A DNA stretch of 64,000 bases from Carallia brachiata (Eukaryota > Streptophyta > Magnoliopsida > Malpighiales > Rhizophoraceae). The position numbers and the translations under genes were made by a program. The stretch covers positions 3,626,273 through 3,690,272 of the forward strand of contig JADCRB010000040.1 of the NCBI GenBank assembly GCA_021464245.1. The letters run 5' to 3'. Positions 61,401 through 64,000 of this stretch are shown here, one piece after another (within the stretch, counting starts at the first letter, position 1; each line of letters starts with the position of its first letter). The notes under the pieces were generated by a model, which made no database searches, was not told the origin of the DNA, and was given only the letters and a program-made list of their open reading frames with translations.

Positions 61401-62270
61401 TCTTTTTTTAAGCCTTCCTTAATCTATTCCTTGCAATAGTTATAAATTTATAATGAAAATGTGGAAAAAGAGGGTCCACAATTGAAATATTGTTGTTGTT
61501 TTTTTTTCGAAGAAAGTCAAAGCCTATATATATAGAGATGGAGAGTGGTAGACATCTTAAAAGTTACAAAGTAAACATACAATTTATCTAATAGTATTTA
61601 ATAATATATTTTTTTTTTTTTTTTGAATTTCATCAGTTTATATTGTTGTGTGCATACAAATGCTCGAATAAAATTGTATTCTCTTCGATTTCCTTTTCCT
61701 ATTAACAAAAATCTAAAATCTAACGACCGTCTTGTGAATTATTGTTCTATTTCACATTTAAAGAACGGTTGGAGTCTTGGAGACAATTTCTCCGAATACT
61801 AACGAGCCGGTAATAGACTTCCCTGGCAACTTTATTTCTTTGGGCGTTTGTTTTTATTTCAAAGCCTTCCATGGAAGAACCAAAATCCAAAGCTGAAAAT
61901 CAACAGCTGAGCATCTATGATCCGGTATAAATGGTGTTGATGAATATGATCAATCTAGTTACAATTGGCCTGGTCAGTTTCTGCAAATTATAATTGCAAT
62001 GTTTCATACTTCTAGCATAATTGGTTGAGATACGTTATTAAGACTTCTAGGTTTGTGTTATAGTATTAGTGTCTCTATTCTCTTTTGTTAGTCTTTCGGC
62101 CTCCCTTGTAACTTATAAAAAAATTTAGTTGCAAAAGAGGGCCATGGTTATGAAGATCAAGATTGTGAATAAAAACAGTTTCTAAACTTTCAATGTACAT
62201 TGCTTTGTTGTTGTGTATTGTGCCTATGCAATATCAGCGTTGCCCCATCTCAAGGATCACAACGAAAAGA

Positions 62271-62297
62271 ACAACAACAACAACAACAATAACAAAT
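62271..62297 (+). repeat. (AAC)n microsatellite
   Basis: AACAACAAC... with one AAT unit, about 26 bp. It gives the Asn run in an otherwise unrecognised 108-codon frame (62,213-62,539) that I do not call as a gene. Confidence 0.85.
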
Positions 62298-62539
62298 TAT
62301 TTTGCTTCTTGAACACTAATGTAATGTACATCAAAATAGAAAACTATAGCTTTACCCATTGGTCTCCTTGTATGTGTTCTACCCCCATAAAAGACCTTAT
62401 TTCCTCTGAAGCGAAGTTCTTCAACCCTAGCACTCGACCCCTTGTATATGCACCTCTTCCACTGCACTCATATTCACCAAAAACTACAGTCCTACAAAGA
62501 AGTAAATTTTTTTTTTTTTTGGTTTTACATGCCCCATAA

Positions 62540-64000
62540 ATTTAAAAAAAAGTTTTAATTGTTAATTTTAGAATTAGTAGCAGAAGTTGTACTTTTGGTG
62601 TTGCCCCTCATTTAGACACTAGGACTCGAACCTAGGTATTTAAGATTTTTTTACTTTTTCATGGTTGCTTTCTTGTCACTTTAAGCAATTTTTATCATTT
62701 TGTGAAAGTACGCCTCACTTTGCTCAAACGCATGCCTGCGTCTTATGTCTAGACTTCAAGAGCCCTTAGCTCTTTAAAGTGCCGAGTGCCTTTAAAAAAA
62801 GTGGTTGTGCTTTAAATTCACTGTAGGTATGATGCAACACTTAATCCTAATAAGGTTTCTACAAATTGCATTTTTAAGTTCTCTCTGATTTGTTTTAAGT
62901 ACATTATAAATCGATTCTTTATTCTATGTAGATTTTGTAACCTCTGTCCCTCACAATCATCTACTATATCGATTCAAGGGGGACTCAAATTGTACTAGGT
63001 TCACCTTACTCATACAATTCGGAAGGGTATTTTCTACATTCCCACGGTGATGAAAATTGGTATCCTTACACAACCCATGTACTGCTTTCTTTTGTTTTGG
63101 TGTTTAGTTGCTAATCATTAGATAATCATATATACTGATTTTGTCGTTCTTTCATTTGTAAATACAATTGTCACGCATGCGAGTTACTTGTTTTGTGGTC
63201 TTAGGATGTCAAGCCCACTAAAAGTTCTATTTATGAATTAGGACCATCATATACATGAGTTGATGATGCACCAATAATAATGAGGTAACAAAAAGACTCA
63301 ATATTTTGGCTAAAAGTAAAGTCCAGAGAAAAAGTAGCAGCCCACTCTTTTTCTGATGCGTTATAACTGAGTCCCCATGTTCATTAAAAAATTGATAGCT
63401 CGGTTTCATTTGGTTTAGCTCAAATTTTAATATTACAGTCTAATAAATGAACTAAATCTGAACAAAGAGAGAGATAAATATGACTCGTTTAAATTTATGA
63501 ACCACTGATTTTACAAAATCGTTATAGAGCTTATTTGGTATACAATTATAATATTAGAGTTAAGCCCGCAGGTTTGGACGGGTTGCAGAGGCTTATTGAG
63601 TACTGTTTGTGTATATATATATCTATAACGCGAAGGCCAATTGCATCTACATTGCATGACTCACGTAATGATGTAAGAAAAGCCACACACACATACATAT
63701 ATATATATATACACGTGATAAGAAGATTAATGCCAGAGAGAATTTTTGAATTGTATTTACATAAAATTGTTATATAATTATATATATTATAAATACAACA
63801 AAAAAATATTAATTTTTTTTATTTTATTATATTCATAATTCACGTAATTAAATAATAAATTTAATAAATTTTAATTTTAATTTTTAATAAATTTTCTTTA
63901 ACCATTAAACAATACTCTATCGCATATAAGAAACGAAACGAGAAACCGTTTAGTGTCCAGAAGAAATTATTGTGACAGCATGTCCAGATGCATTCTGCCG
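62540..64000. other. intergenic, no gene seen
   Basis: AT-rich; (CA)n(TA)n microsatellite at about 63,684-63,714. Nothing else supported. Confidence 0.55.

Noticed and set aside
62213..62539. 108-codon plus-strand frame with an Asn run
   Set aside because: The Asn run is a microsatellite and the rest shows no conserved pattern.
62615..62645. GGTTCGAGTCC on the minus strand, resembling a tRNA/SINE B box
   Set aside because: No A box at the proper distance and no cloverleaf could be formed; single B-box matches are common in repeats.

Overview
The window looks like nuclear DNA of a flowering plant, most likely a dicot. It is strongly AT-rich, its genes have GT-AG introns, and it is full of LTR retrotransposons that use the plant-typical initiator-Met primer site (TGGTATxAGAGC). 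Two host genes are clear, both on the minus strand. One is a seven-exon PROTON PUMP INTERACTOR (PPI) gene at 15.7-19.4 kb. The other is a two-exon early nodulin-like phytocyanin (ENODL) gene at 40.3-41.3 kb. Each has good splice sites and family-typical length, and each has exactly one single-base indel that breaks the frame. That pattern fits either residual assembly errors or recent inactivation.

Layout. 1-3.4 kb: 5' half of a decayed minus-strand Ty3/gypsy element running off the left edge. 5.08-7.72 kb: a short, internally deleted Ty1/copia element with both LTRs and a target-site duplication (TSD) ATATC. 9.16-9.71 kb: a TRIM-like miniature LTR element. 10.96-13.72 kb: a DNA-transposon-like insertion containing a second inverted-repeat element. 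15.7-20.5 kb: PPI gene and promoter. 23.3-23.6 kb: subterminal-type short repeats. 24.1 kb: a Rab GTPase fragment. 25.72-29.23 kb: a non-autonomous LTR element. 30.99-37.41 kb: an LTR element without recognisable gag-pol. 38.78-39.44 kb: a MITE with a 9-bp TSD. 40.3-41.4 kb: ENODL gene. 45.3-57 kb: a Ty1/copia element split inside gag by a complete Ty3/gypsy element (49,376-56,681, TSD ATTGA). 59.3-60.6 kb: fragments of a CHMP1-like ESCRT-III gene. The rest is AT-rich intergenic sequence.

The host genes do not form a pathway. PPI proteins act on the plasma-membrane H+-ATPase; ENODL proteins are GPI-anchored cell-surface proteins. I found no rRNA, convincing tRNA, CRISPR array or novel enzymatic system. 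The most informative structures are the nested insertion, two related elements whose coding sequence and polypurine tract run into the 3' LTR, and the paired single-base frame breaks in the two host genes.
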